Of a stretch of DNA of 38,418 bases, positions 16,018 to 23,839 are shown piece after piece. The stretch is from Streptomyces aurantiacus JA 4570 (lineage in GTDB: Bacteria > Actinomycetota > Actinomycetes > Streptomycetales > Streptomycetaceae), in NCBI RefSeq assembly GCF_000414115.1, contig NZ_AOPZ01000456.1:1-38418 (forward strand), in the 5' to 3' direction. The position numbers were made by a program, and so were the translations under genes. The notes under the pieces are model-generated. The model worked only from the letters and a program-made list of their open reading frames with translations. It was not told the origin of the DNA and searched no databases. Every line of letters starts with the position of its first letter. The first letter of the stretch is position 1.

Positions 16018-17325
16018 TCACTCTCCCTGAGGTCCCTGGGTGGGCCCTGCGCTGATCTCACGGTAGCGGCGGCGGTCCGGGCTCTCCGGCGCCGCACCCG
16101 ACTCCTTCGGGTGGTGCGCGGACGCCGTCGGCAGCCCCCGCATCAGACCCCAATACCCGAGCGCCGCCGTCGTACCCACCACCGCGCAGAAGCCCCACAG
16201 CCACTCCGCCCCCAGGCGGTCGATGACCGAGCCGGAGATCAGCGGCGCCGCGAGCGCCGCGACCGCCCACGACATGGCGTACATGCCCTGATAGCGCCCG
16301 CGCGCGTGGGTCGGCGACAGCCGCACCACCAGGCTCGTCTGGGTGGGGGCGTTGACGATCTCGGCGAGCGTCCACAGACACACCGTCAGGGCGATCAGGC
16401 CGACCGAACCGGCGAACGCGGTGAGCCCGAAGCCGTACCCCGCCACGAGCGAGGAGATCACCAACAGGCGCTGCGGGTCCCGGTGTTCGATGAACCGTGT
16501 CACCGGTATCTGAAGGAGCACGATCATGACGCCGTTGCAGGCGATCGCCACGCCGTAGTCGCTCGGCGTGAAACCGGCCTCGCCCATCGCGACCGGCAGG
16601 CCCACGTACGCCTGCTGGAAGACCAGCGCGACCAGGAAGGACAGGCCGACGACGCCCATGAAGCGCCCGTCCCGCAGCACCGTGCCGAGCCCCGCCTCCG
16701 GCCCGCCCGCCGCCTCCTCGGCCGACTGCGCGGGCTTCGACTCCGGCAGCTTCACGTACACGACCACGGCGCACGCCAGCGTCATGGCGGCCTCGATGAG
16801 GAAGCCCGCGAGATAGCTGTACGAGGCGATGAAGCCGGCGGCCGCGGAGGAGATGGCGAAACCGAGGTTGATGGCCCAGAAGTTGAGCGAGAAGGCGCGT
16901 ACCCGGTCCTCGGGGCGCACGATGTCCGCCATCATCGCCTGCACGGCGGGCCGGGACGCGTTGCTCGCCATGCCGACCAGGAACGCGACGCCCGCGATGG
17001 CCACGGGATGGGTCATGAACCCGAGCAGCGCCACCGACCCCGCCGTGGACGCCTGCGCGACGAGCAGCGTGGGCCGCCGCCCGAGCCGGTCGGTCATCAC
17101 GCCCGCGCCGAGCGAGGAGACGACGCCGCCGAGCCCGTGCAGGGCGGCGACGAGACCGGCGTACGTGGCCGAGTACCCCCGGTCCAAGGTGAGGTAGAGC
17201 GCCATGAACGTGGCCACGAACGCGCCGAGCCGGTTCACCAGCGTGCTGGTCCACAGCCACCAGAACGCCGGGGGAAGCCCGGACACCGACTCCTTGACGG
17301 CACGTCTGGCGGCGGTGAGCGGCAT
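16018..17325 (-). CDS. MFS transporter
   Basis: A 435-residue integral membrane protein with 12 predicted hydrophobic segments. The cytoplasmic loop between helices 2 and 3 reads GVMTDRLGRRPTLLVAQ, the major-facilitator signature (GxxxDRxGRR), and a matching RARGRYQGMY-like motif (THARGRYQGMYAMSW) lies in the second half. Family members of this MdtH/drug-H+ antiporter type export small molecules. The ATG at 17325 follows GGGGGAA. First gene of an operon with the candidate toxin-antitoxin pair. Confidence 0.92.
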   Translation of the reverse strand: MPLTAARRAVKESVSGLPPAFWWLWTSTLVNRLGAFVATFMALYLTLDRGYSATYAGLVAALHGLGGVVSSLGAGVMTDRLGRRPTLLVAQASTAGSVALLGFMTHPVAIAGVAFLVGMASNASRPAVQAMMADIVRPEDRVRAFSLNFWAINLGFAISSAAAGFIASYSYLAGFLIEAAMTLACAVVVYVKLPESKPAQSAEEAAGGPEAGLGTVLRDGRFMGVVGLSFLVALVFQQAYVGLPVAMGEAGFTPSDYGVAIACNGVMIVLLQIPVTRFIEHRDPQRLLVISSLVAGYGFGLTAFAGSVGLIALTVCLWTLAEIVNAPTQTSLVVRLSPTHARGRYQGMYAMSWAVAALAAPLISGSVIDRLGAEWLWGFCAVVGTTAALGYWGLMRGLPTASAHHPKESGAAPESPDRRRYREISAGPTQGPQGE

Positions 17326-17535
17326 ACGGTTCCCCCGAGGCGGTGCGGCCGGGCAGACGACCGGCATGTAAGTGTCTATGGCGACGATCACAACTTACGT
17401 ACGGCAGGATCCCGCACGCCACTCATTTGACACCGACCGTCAATCGGGCCCGACACCGGCCGCCGCCGGCGGCCGGGACGGACCGCCCCCGCTCCGGGGC
17501 GCGACCCCTACGGGCGTTCCATTACGCTCAGAGGC

Positions 17536-18297
17536 ATGGCCGACGCACCGTACAAGCTGATCCTCCTCCGCCACGGCGAGAGCGAATGGAACGCGAAGAA
17601 CCTGTTCACCGGCTGGGTGGACGTCAACCTGAACGAGAAGGGCGAGAAGGAGGCGGTCCGCGGCGGTGAGCTGCTCAAGGACGCCGGCCTGCTCCCCGAC
17701 GTGGTCCACACGTCGCTCCAGAAGCGCGCCATCCGCACCGCGCAGCTCTCCCTCGAATCGGCTGACCGCCACTGGATCCCGGTCCACCGCAGCTGGCGCC
17801 TGAACGAGCGCCACTACGGCGCCCTGCAGGGCAAGGACAAGGCGCAGACCCTCGCCGAGTTCGGCGAGGAGCAGTTCATGCTGTGGCGCCGCTCCTACGA
17901 CACCCCGCCGCCCGCCCTCGAGGACGGCACCGAGTTCTCCCAGTCCGCGGACCCGCGCTACGCCTCCATCCCGCCGGAGCTGCGCCCCCGCACGGAGTGC
18001 CTGAAGGACGTCGTCGTCCGCATGCTCCCGTACTGGTACGACGGCATCGTCCCGGACCTCCTGGCCGGCCGCACGGTCCTCGTCGCCGCCCACGGCAACA
18101 GCCTCCGCGCCCTCGTCAAGCACCTCGACGGCATCTCCGACGCCGACATCGCGGGCCTGAACATCCCCACCGGCATCCCGCTCTCCTACGAACTGGACGC
18201 CGACTTCAAGCCCCTGAACCCGGGCGGCACCTACCTCGACCCGGACGCCGCGAAGGCGGCGATCGAGGCGGTCAAGAACCAGGGCAAGAAGAAGTAG
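17536..18297 (+). CDS. gpmA: 2,3-bisphosphoglycerate-dependent phosphoglycerate mutase
   Basis: Glycolytic enzyme interconverting 3- and 2-phosphoglycerate through a phosphohistidine. The 253-residue protein has the catalytic LILLRHGESEWN (His13), the family hallmark FTGWVDVNL, ERHYGALQG near residue 90, and the second His in AAHGNSLRALVKHLDG. The Lys-rich C-terminal tail (KNQGKKK) is typical. Transcribed alone and ended by a strong hairpin. In mycobacteria the gene is directly followed by senX3-regX3; here the pho genes lie about 9 kb away, beyond an island. Confidence 0.97.
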   Translation: MADAPYKLILLRHGESEWNAKNLFTGWVDVNLNEKGEKEAVRGGELLKDAGLLPDVVHTSLQKRAIRTAQLSLESADRHWIPVHRSWRLNERHYGALQGKDKAQTLAEFGEEQFMLWRRSYDTPPPALEDGTEFSQSADPRYASIPPELRPRTECLKDVVVRMLPYWYDGIVPDLLAGRTVLVAAHGNSLRALVKHLDGISDADIAGLNIPTGIPLSYELDADFKPLNPGGTYLDPDAAKAAIEAVKNQGKKK

Positions 18298-18308
18298 GCC
18301 CACACGTT

Positions 18309-18349
18309 CAAGGCCCCCACCTGTGGTTTCTCCGCTGGTGGGGGCCTTG
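18309..18349 (+). terminator. gpmA terminator
   Basis: A perfect 13-bp stem (18309-18321 with 18337-18349, CAAGGCCCCCACC) closes a 15-nt loop and is followed by TTGTTG. Confidence 0.9.
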
Positions 18350-18377
18350 TTGCTGCGCTGGGGCCGTCGCTGGGCCG

Positions 18378-18557
18378 TCAGGTGCTACGACGCCATGAGC
18401 GGACCCTGATGTCGAGCACGATCAGCAGCGCCACGGGAATCGCGATCTCGACCGGAGCCTCCGCCCAGAGGGCGAGCGCACCGCCCGCTGCAGCGATGAG
18501 CGCGATCGGCAGGTCGCGGGGGCAGATGTCGACGGTGACGCCTGTGCGTGGGACCAT
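18378..18557 (-). CDS. Small hypothetical membrane protein (59 residues)
   Basis: A short frame of 59 codons: a polar start (MVPRTGVTVDICPRD), two hydrophobic stretches (LPIALIAAAGGALALW and IAIPVALLIVLDI) and a basic end (RVRSWRRST). GGAGG is spaced 5 nt before the ATG, which supports real translation. No family recognised. It sits between gpmA and the integrase remnant at the left edge of the island, on the opposite strand to gpmA. Confidence 0.65.
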   Translation of the reverse strand: MVPRTGVTVDICPRDLPIALIAAAGGALALWAEAPVEIAIPVALLIVLDIRVRSWRRST

Positions 18558-18615
18558 ATGGCCTCCGTCCGTATCGGGTTATTGATCAAGCGGTTTCCGG
18601 ATGCGGAAATGGAAA

Positions 18616-18647
18616 CGAATGCCGCCCCGGGCATGGGGCGGCATTCG
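18616..18647 (-). terminator. Hairpin with T-rich flank on the minus strand
   Basis: A perfect 13-bp stem (18616-18628 with 18635-18647) encloses a 6-nt loop. On the minus strand it is followed by TTTCCATTTCC, so it probably ends leftward transcription, perhaps originally from the integrase gene. Confidence 0.7.
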
Positions 18648-18649
18648 CA

Positions 18650-19002
18650 TGCGGTGAGACTTTCGCACAGCTCGGCTTCGCAGACAAACGCGCAGCTAGC
18701 GGAGAAGATGACCTTCGACTTTCACAGTAGAAAAGTCGAAGAATGCGACACCTCAACGGTAGGCGTTGCACCAGCCGAACGAGACGTCCCAGTCGCTGAA
18801 CAGCAGAAACGTACTCACTTCAGTTACTCAGAGCGACGGCTGCGGGCTCAATGCATTTCCTGCTGGCGCGCCAGCCGGCACTCTCCCTCCCTAGGGAGAA
18901 AGCCAAGCGAGTGCCCACATTTCAAGCCCAGAAGGCCAAGCGAATGCCTAGTCTCTGGGTCCAAAGCCCAGAATGCATGCCTAATTTCTGAGTCGCAAGC
19001 TC
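18650..19002. other. Non-coding, AT-richer segment of the island edge
   Basis: No gene is supported. There is a 10-bp inverted repeat CTTCGACTTT/AAAGTCGAAG (18713-18722 with 18732-18741), and imperfect direct repeats at about 18890-18985 with the motifs GCCAAGCGARTGCC and AAGCCCAGAA. The base composition is less GC-rich than the backbone. In pSAM2-like elements the attachment site lies next to the 3' end of int, so a degraded att site could be here, but none is recognisable. Confidence 0.45.
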
Positions 19003-19475
19003 CAGCCGGCCCTAAGTTCGACCCTTTCGTATGCGTGAGCGATTGCCTTTCGTGTGCGTTCTCGACTGGGGGCATCAGGTGTGCGTACACACGCGAAGAG
19101 TCGGGCCCGGGGCTGAGTGACCGAGGTACTCAGCGAGGGCCTTGATGTTCTTCCCAGCCTCAAGGAGCACCGAGGCGTAGAAGTGGCGGAGGGTGTGCAT
19201 GCCGTTCGCCCGGGACTCGGCGTACGGTTGGCCCGCTCAGGGACCGGGATCACCCCAGCGGCAGCAAGAGCGGGCTTTCAAAAGTTGTTGTTGAGCGTCG
19301 TCCGCCACACGTGCCCGCCACGCGGCCCGGTGAAGACGAGCCGCTTGGTCACCGGAGGTCCGTCCGCCACCTTCCACGGCAAGGTGATCTCCACCGGCGG
19401 GAACTTGCTTCATGTGCGCCCGCAGGGCATCGGCGACCGGCCCCGGCAGAGGCACGTCCCGGAGCTTGCTGCACC
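19003..19475 (-). pseudogene. Tyrosine recombinase (integrase) remnant, C-terminal part
   Basis: Four reading-frame blocks on the minus strand join into the C-terminal half of a pSAM2-type phage/AICE integrase. In order: KLRDVPLPGPVADALRAH; LVFTGPRGGHVWRTTLNN; MHTLRHFYASVLLEAGKN with IKALAEYLGHS; YAHLMPP. Catalytic HxLRH, LGHS and the Tyr are still readable. It is broken by a frameshift near 19405, a TGA at 19278-19280 where the family has Trp, a frameshift near 19230 and another near 19090. The N-terminal half is missing. This marks a dead integrative element. Confidence 0.85.
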
Positions 19476-19482
19476 TAACTTG

Positions 19483-19494
19483 CCCACTCGTCTA
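19483..19494 (-). repeat. 12-bp repeat, left inverted copy
   Basis: CCCACTCGTCTA is the exact reverse complement of 20359-20370. The two copies flank the GntR gene. Three further matching bases (AGT after two mismatches) extend the similarity. Confidence 0.7.
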
Positions 19495-19548
19495 TACGCC
19501 TGATGGGATGTACGGGATAGGGAAACGGCCCTCGCGCCCCATCGCCCG

Positions 19549-20337
19549 TCAGTTCGCGGGGAGTTGGTAGGATAGGACGTATGCGTCCGCAGCCATCACG
19601 GTGTCGCAGACCTCCACGGCCCGCCCTTCCGTGTCGTACGCGGTCCGGATCAGGTGGATCACGGGCACGCCGGGCGCGAGCCGCAGCGTCTTGACCTCGG
19701 CGGGCGAGGGCATGCGGGCGCGGATCTCTTCGTCGAAGTGGTCGAGGCGGTGGCCGAGTTCTTCGAGGCGGGCGTAGATGCCGCCGGGGCCGGGGTTGGG
19801 TTCGGCGATCTGCGTACCGCGTGCGATGTCGAGCGGGAGATACGAGGTCGCGAACTCGACGGGTCGTCCGTCCAGGAGGTAGCGCCGCCGACGGGCGAGC
19901 ACCTTACGCGCCGAACCGAGCCGGGTGGAGATGTCCTGACTGGTCTTCTCCTCCTTCACCTCCAGGCCGTCCACCTGGGGGTGGCTGCCGGCCGCGTCGG
20001 CTTCCACGAGGAATGCGGACTTGCCCTGTTCGCGGTGGCGGCGGGCGAAACGGTCGGAGGCCAGGCGCCGTACGGGAGGCCGGGGACGTACGAAGACGCC
20101 CTTGCCGTGCTCGGCGTGCACGAGCCCTTCCCCCTGGAGGATGGAGAAGGAGTTGCGGACCGTCATCCGGGACACCCCGTAGTGCTCGACCAGCTCGGCC
20201 TCCGAGGGCAGCTTCTCGCCCTCGCTGAACCGTCCGCGTTCGATGGCCTCGCGCAGCTGGTCGGCGATCTGCCGGAAGACCGCACGATCGCTCGTGGGAT
20301 CGACCTCGCCGAGGCGCCCGGTCGGGAGTGAGGCCAC
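19549..20337 (-). CDS. GntR-family transcriptional regulator (HutC/UTRA type)
   Basis: A 262-residue repressor: a winged helix-turn-helix at about residues 15-85 (GEKLPSEAELVEHYGVSRMT, then HAEHGKGVFV) and a C-terminal UTRA ligand-binding domain with ARRRRYLLDGRPVEFATSYL. Family members in actinomycete integrative elements (KorSA of pSAM2, TraR-like) silence transfer and replication genes. Its GTG start follows AAGGAG. It is divergent from the NUDIX gene, and the short intergenic region carries a perfect palindrome, so it probably controls itself and that gene. The ligand is unknown. Confidence 0.92.
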   Translation of the reverse strand: MASLPTGRLGEVDPTSDRAVFRQIADQLREAIERGRFSEGEKLPSEAELVEHYGVSRMTVRNSFSILQGEGLVHAEHGKGVFVRPRPPVRRLASDRFARRHREQGKSAFLVEADAAGSHPQVDGLEVKEEKTSQDISTRLGSARKVLARRRRYLLDGRPVEFATSYLPLDIARGTQIAEPNPGPGGIYARLEELGHRLDHFDEEIRARMPSPAEVKTLRLAPGVPVIHLIRTAYDTEGRAVEVCDTVMAADAYVLSYQLPAN

Positions 20338-20350
20338 GTCAGTACTCCTT

Positions 20351-20370
20351 TAGATATCTAGACGAGTGGG
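20351..20370. promoter_or_regulatory. GntR/NUDIX divergent operator
   Basis: A perfect 10-bp palindrome TAGATATCTA (20351-20360) runs directly into TAGACGAGTGGG (20359-20370), which recurs inverted at 19483-19494. It is placed 13 bp before the GntR start and about 57 bp before the NUDIX start. TAGACG and a TACGGT 18 nt downstream could serve as -35 and -10 of the NUDIX promoter, overlapped by the operator. Confidence 0.6.
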
Positions 20371-20426
20371 TGAGTGCCGTTGCTACGGTGGCAGCCTAGC
20401 CAGCCCAGGGGCCAGCGAGAGGGCCG

Positions 20427-20873
20427 ATGAACGTGAGCACTGACCGCCCCCATTCCGTGAGCGTCGCCGGAGTCATAGTCGACGGCCAGGGGCGGGCCCT
20501 GCTGATCCAGCGCCGCGACAACGGCCAGTGGGAGCCACCGGGCGGCGTCCTGGAACGCGAGGAAACCATCCCTGAAGCACTCCAGCGCGAGGTCCTCGAA
20601 GAAACCGGCGTCAAGATCGCACTTCCCGCGACCCTGACCGGCGTCTACAAGAACATGACGGGCTTGATCGTCTCCCTGGTCTTCCGGTGCGAGGCCGCCG
20701 ACGGCACGCCCACCACCGGCGAGGAGACCCGCGCCCTGCGCTGGGCCACCCGCGAAGAGGTCACCCAACTCGCCGACGAGGCGTACGCGATCCGCGTCCT
20801 GGACGCGCTCGACTCCCTCAATACGGCGGCTCCACCGGCCATCCGCGCCCACGACGGCGTGAAACTCGTCTAG
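20427..20873 (+). CDS. NUDIX hydrolase
   Basis: A 148-residue protein with a complete Nudix box: the glycine of GGVLERE, then REVLEETGV with all catalytic Glu residues in place (GX5EX7REUXEEXGU, about residues 39-62). Such enzymes hydrolyse nucleoside diphosphates linked to another moiety; the substrate is not predictable. NUDIX genes are frequent cargo of AICE-type elements beside GntR regulators. It is divergent from the GntR gene and probably co-transcribed with the two genes that follow. Confidence 0.93.
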   Translation: MNVSTDRPHSVSVAGVIVDGQGRALLIQRRDNGQWEPPGGVLEREETIPEALQREVLEETGVKIALPATLTGVYKNMTGLIVSLVFRCEAADGTPTTGEETRALRWATREEVTQLADEAYAIRVLDALDSLNTAAPPAIRAHDGVKLV

Positions 20874-20919
20874 CCCGAACCCGCTGCACATGGCGGCCTA
20901 GCAGCACAAAGGAACTTGT

Positions 20920-21354
20920 ATGCACGAGTATACGAGCACCACTCGGGCCTGGGGACTCACTTGCCCAGGTCTGCCCGAAGAGGTCAGCCGAGCCCGCCGC
21001 TGGACCCGCGACATCCTCGGCGCCTCACCCCTGGCGGAAGACGCCGAACTCATCGCGAGCGAGCTGAGCGCGAACGCGATCCTGCACACGGCCAGCGGCC
21101 GGCCCGCGGGCAGCTTCCACCTGGCTCTCGCGGTGTCGTCCCAGGTCATCGCCCTGTCGGTCACGGACGGCGGAGGCATGGACGGGGCCCCGAAGGTCGA
21201 GCGCCCCGACGAGGAGGCGGTGCACGGCAGAGGCCTGGGCATGGTCAGCGCGCTGGCCCACCGGGTGGTGGTGCGGAACAGCGACGGGGCGCACACGGTG
21301 ACAGCGGAGCTCTTCACTTCGCCACGACCGGGGCCAGGGGGCCACCCATGCTGA
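20920..21354 (+). CDS. Histidine-kinase-like ATPase (RsbW/SpoIIAB type)
   Basis: A 144-residue GHKL ATPase: N box ELSANAILHT (about 48-57), G1 box VTDGGGMD and G2 box HGRGLGMVSALA. This is the HATPase_c_2 class to which anti-sigma kinases belong; Streptomyces carries many such orphan copies, often in regulatory conservons. No sigma or anti-sigma antagonist gene is adjacent, so its partner is unknown. AAAGGA precedes the ATG. Its end overlaps the next start by 7 bp. Confidence 0.88.
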   Translation: MHEYTSTTRAWGLTCPGLPEEVSRARRWTRDILGASPLAEDAELIASELSANAILHTASGRPAGSFHLALAVSSQVIALSVTDGGGMDGAPKVERPDEEAVHGRGLGMVSALAHRVVVRNSDGAHTVTAELFTSPRPGPGGHPC

Positions 21355-21731
21355 GCGGCGACCTAGCCCGCGGCTTCTGGTGCGAGTGCTGGGCGGAGGA
21401 CCTCACGGCTCCGGGCAGGCCGACGGTGACGACATCCTTCGGCGCCTACTCCGCGACCCAGGCGGACGGCTGGCTCCCCACGGCCCTGCGAGCCATCACA
21501 GCGGAGCTGAACCCAGCGGCGCCGGAAACTTGGGCTTGGCTCTACGAGGTCCGCATCGACACGCGGCGGGCCCTCCTCCGCTCGGAGCCCTGCACGGCGT
21601 CGGTGACGTACGCCAGCACGCGCATCACGTGGACGGTGCACCCGGTGCTCTTCCTGCCACTCGGGGACCGCGACGATGCACCTGAACTTCCTCCGTGCAC
21701 GCACGACTTCAAGCCCCACGAGCCCGACTGA
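21348..21731 (+). CDS. Hypothetical protein coupled to the ATPase gene
   Basis: A 127-residue soluble protein with several Trp and Cys residues (GFWCECWAEDL near the start) and the stretch ETWAWLYEVRIDTRRALL. No family is recognised. The ATG overlaps the ATPase stop by 7 bp, so the two are probably made together. Genes of this type following an RsbW-like gene are common in Streptomyces accessory regions, but the function is unknown. Confidence 0.75.
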   Translation: MLSGDLARGFWCECWAEDLTAPGRPTVTTSFGAYSATQADGWLPTALRAITAELNPAAPETWAWLYEVRIDTRRALLRSEPCTASVTYASTRITWTVHPVLFLPLGDRDDAPELPPCTHDFKPHEPD

Positions 21732-22027
21732 GTCACAACTTTCTCTACTGGTTCAAGGCGGCTCGCTCCGCTCCCCGCGCGCGACCCGGCCCTCGGCCGC
21801 GCACTAGGCGACCAGCTGCCTGAAGTCAGGGAAGGGGTACGTCGTGGCTGGGGCGGTCGGCTCCACGGCTTTAGGCAGCCACTTTGGGGGCGAGCCTCGA
21901 AGATCATGGCCCCAACGTCGTGCTTTAGCGGGCAGGCCCACAGACTGCCCGACGCTCCGGATACGGGGCCATGATCACTCGCGCCAAAGCGGCTCCAGCC
22001 CAAAGCTGCTCCACCTACCTGGATCCT
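21732..22027. other. Non-coding gap with nested palindrome
   Basis: No gene is supported. Apart from the palindrome described separately, only a low-information GC-rich stretch is seen. Confidence 0.4.
21902..21976. repeat. Nested inverted repeat (12-bp outer, 7-bp inner arms)
   Basis: Outer arms GATCATGGCCCC (21902-21913) and GGGGCCATGATC (21965-21976) are perfect. Inner arms CGGGCAG (21929-21935) and CTGCCCG (21945-21951) are perfect. The 75-bp unit could be a small mobile-element remnant with terminal repeats or a structured bidirectional terminator between the hypothetical gene and the AAA gene, which converge here. Confidence 0.7.
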
Positions 22028-23839
22028 TTACTTTGCCTGAGAATCCAGCTCCTTCAGTACAGTCACAATGTCGTCGCATACCTCATCTGCATGGAAGCAA
22101 GATGCTACCGATGCGGCAGAAACATTGAGCTTTTTTAGGATCTCTTTGGCGCGGAGATCCAAAATTGCTGATGGTGCGGTCGTTAGGCGGAAACTATCAC
22201 CGATTGCGATGCCGAAGTCATCGCGAAGCATATCCACTACATCGTCCTCTGGCATGCCTGCCGCTTCGGCAAGGGCGCGCGGGTATACCAAGTACCCTTC
22301 AATGTACCGCCTACGCCACTTCCGGGCCATGAAGTTACCTGGGGGCGTGAACCCTTTGTCTTCAAGGTTGGGTCCGACAGTCCCGAGGGTCTCATCATCT
22401 CGGTCTCTCAGACTGTAGGCAGTCAAGCCTGGCACTTCGTCCCCGATCGCCCTGAATATGTGACTCCTATCTTTGTGCGAGGCTGTCGACTGCCACGGAA
22501 CCCAATCGGCGTGCCATCCAATGCTGAGCACTTGCGCAAAGTTCTCAAGAACGGAAAGGTCGGATGGGCCCTCAGTGAAAAAGATCCTTCTGCTTCGGCG
22601 CACGCGGTCAAGTTTTGGTGCATAATCTGAGCCGATTCCTGCAAGAAGCCCCACCTTCTGATGGTCTTCTTGGAGGTACCCTGCTCCATTTTTTCTGACC
22701 TGGAAGATTTTCTGGTGATCGACGGTCTTGAGGATCTCGCTTGAGTGCGTAGCGAGCAGAACCTGTTTGTTCTTCTTTGATGCCAAAACTTCCAATTGTT
22801 CCACCATCTGCGCTTGCAGAGTTGGGTGAAGGTGGGCATCAGGTTCGTCCAAGAGCAGAACGTCAACATCGTCTGCTGTGGCAAGAGTGAAGACGCTCAG
22901 CCATTGCAGGAATCCGCTCCCCTCCACCATTAGATCCTTGGGGTTGTACTTTGGCCAGCGAGTGAGCTTGTACCCGTCGACATCCCCCTTAGCAACTTGC
23001 ACGTTGATGTAGGAGTGGTACTCCTCGCGGAAGTCGCCGATTATCAATTCAGCGGAGAACGTCTTCCGGAGTGCATCCTGGAGTAGCTCCCACGGATCCG
23101 TCTCGCGAAGCCGTCGCAGGTCGCTGTCGGCGATTTTGGACCTTCCTCCCCGAAGGCGTTCACGCTCACGAAGGTTAGCCTGGTACATGTCGAGTAGTAG
23201 ATTTCGAAGAACGGCCCCAGCCAGACCTTCGCCAATCCTGCGACGTCGAAGGGCGCCAACAATACGAGCTTCACGCGCAGAAATTCCTGCAAATGGTGGC
23301 AGTAGGGCAGCTGTGGGTACGTGATCGCCAGCTTGGAGATTGCTGGAAACCGGCTTGATGAAGAGCCGGTCGTTTGCGAGTGACAAAGCGAATTCCAGAT
23401 GCTTCTCTTTGGCTGAATCGTCCCACTCGCATCGAATCTTCAGTGTGTAACCGTCAGGGTCTGTGTCGCCTTTCGCTGTCTTTAGATTAGTCCACAGGTG
23501 CTTCAAGGAAGGGAGGTTGATGGGTGAAAATTCGTCGTCTCCCAGTCCGAACCCCTGTCGGCCTTCGGCCACGGCGAGGAAGGCATCCTCCCCTCGCTCC
23601 ATCAGCGAAGCGATTTTGCAGAACTCCCATACTGCCAGTCCGTGCAGTATGGAAGACTTCCCGGAATTATTTCCACCCCCCAGGAAGGTTACGTTCGATG
23701 GCCGGAAGTCGAAAGCTGCCTGATTGAATTGCTTGAATCGAGTGAATTGCACCCTCTTGATCAATTTTTGCTGCTCCACCGCTCTTGTCACTGTTTCTAT
23801 GTATGCGAGCATAAGCGGCCAAACCGGGGTTGTCCCCAT
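22028..23839 (-). CDS. OLD-like AAA ATPase with TOPRIM-like nuclease domain
   Basis: A 603-residue protein. The SMC/RecF-type ATPase half has Walker A GGGNNSGKSSIL (about 54-65), an inserted coiled region, Walker B VLLLDEPDAHLHP near 330 and the H-loop LLATHSSEI. The C-terminal half has a TOPRIM-like acidic pattern, FFTEGPSDLSVLENF near 423 and SLRDRDDE near 480, as in OLD-family nucleases. Such proteins are typical stand-alone phage-defence effectors. The coding sequence is visibly less GC-rich than the backbone, arguing for transfer. The ATG at 23839 has no clear ribosome binding site; ATG 23812 or GTGs downstream are alternatives. Confidence 0.85.
   Translation of the reverse strand: MGTTPVWPLMLAYIETVTRAVEQQKLIKRVQFTRFKQFNQAAFDFRPSNVTFLGGGNNSGKSSILHGLAVWEFCKIASLMERGEDAFLAVAEGRQGFGLGDDEFSPINLPSLKHLWTNLKTAKGDTDPDGYTLKIRCEWDDSAKEKHLEFALSLANDRLFIKPVSSNLQAGDHVPTAALLPPFAGISAREARIVGALRRRRIGEGLAGAVLRNLLLDMYQANLRERERLRGGRSKIADSDLRRLRETDPWELLQDALRKTFSAELIIGDFREEYHSYINVQVAKGDVDGYKLTRWPKYNPKDLMVEGSGFLQWLSVFTLATADDVDVLLLDEPDAHLHPTLQAQMVEQLEVLASKKNKQVLLATHSSEILKTVDHQKIFQVRKNGAGYLQEDHQKVGLLAGIGSDYAPKLDRVRRSRRIFFTEGPSDLSVLENFAQVLSIGWHADWVPWQSTASHKDRSHIFRAIGDEVPGLTAYSLRDRDDETLGTVGPNLEDKGFTPPGNFMARKWRRRYIEGYLVYPRALAEAAGMPEDDVVDMLRDDFGIAIGDSFRLTTAPSAILDLRAKEILKKLNVSAASVASCFHADEVCDDIVTVLKELDSQAK

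Noticed and set aside
18713..18741. 10-bp inverted repeat as a terminator
   Set aside because: It is AT-rich at the stem with no gene ending before it and no T tract; kept only as part of the description of the non-coding segment.
18848..19090. 80-codon minus-strand frame as an independent gene
   Set aside because: Its start (YAHLMPP) is the tyrosine block of the broken integrase; the rest is repeat-derived sequence.
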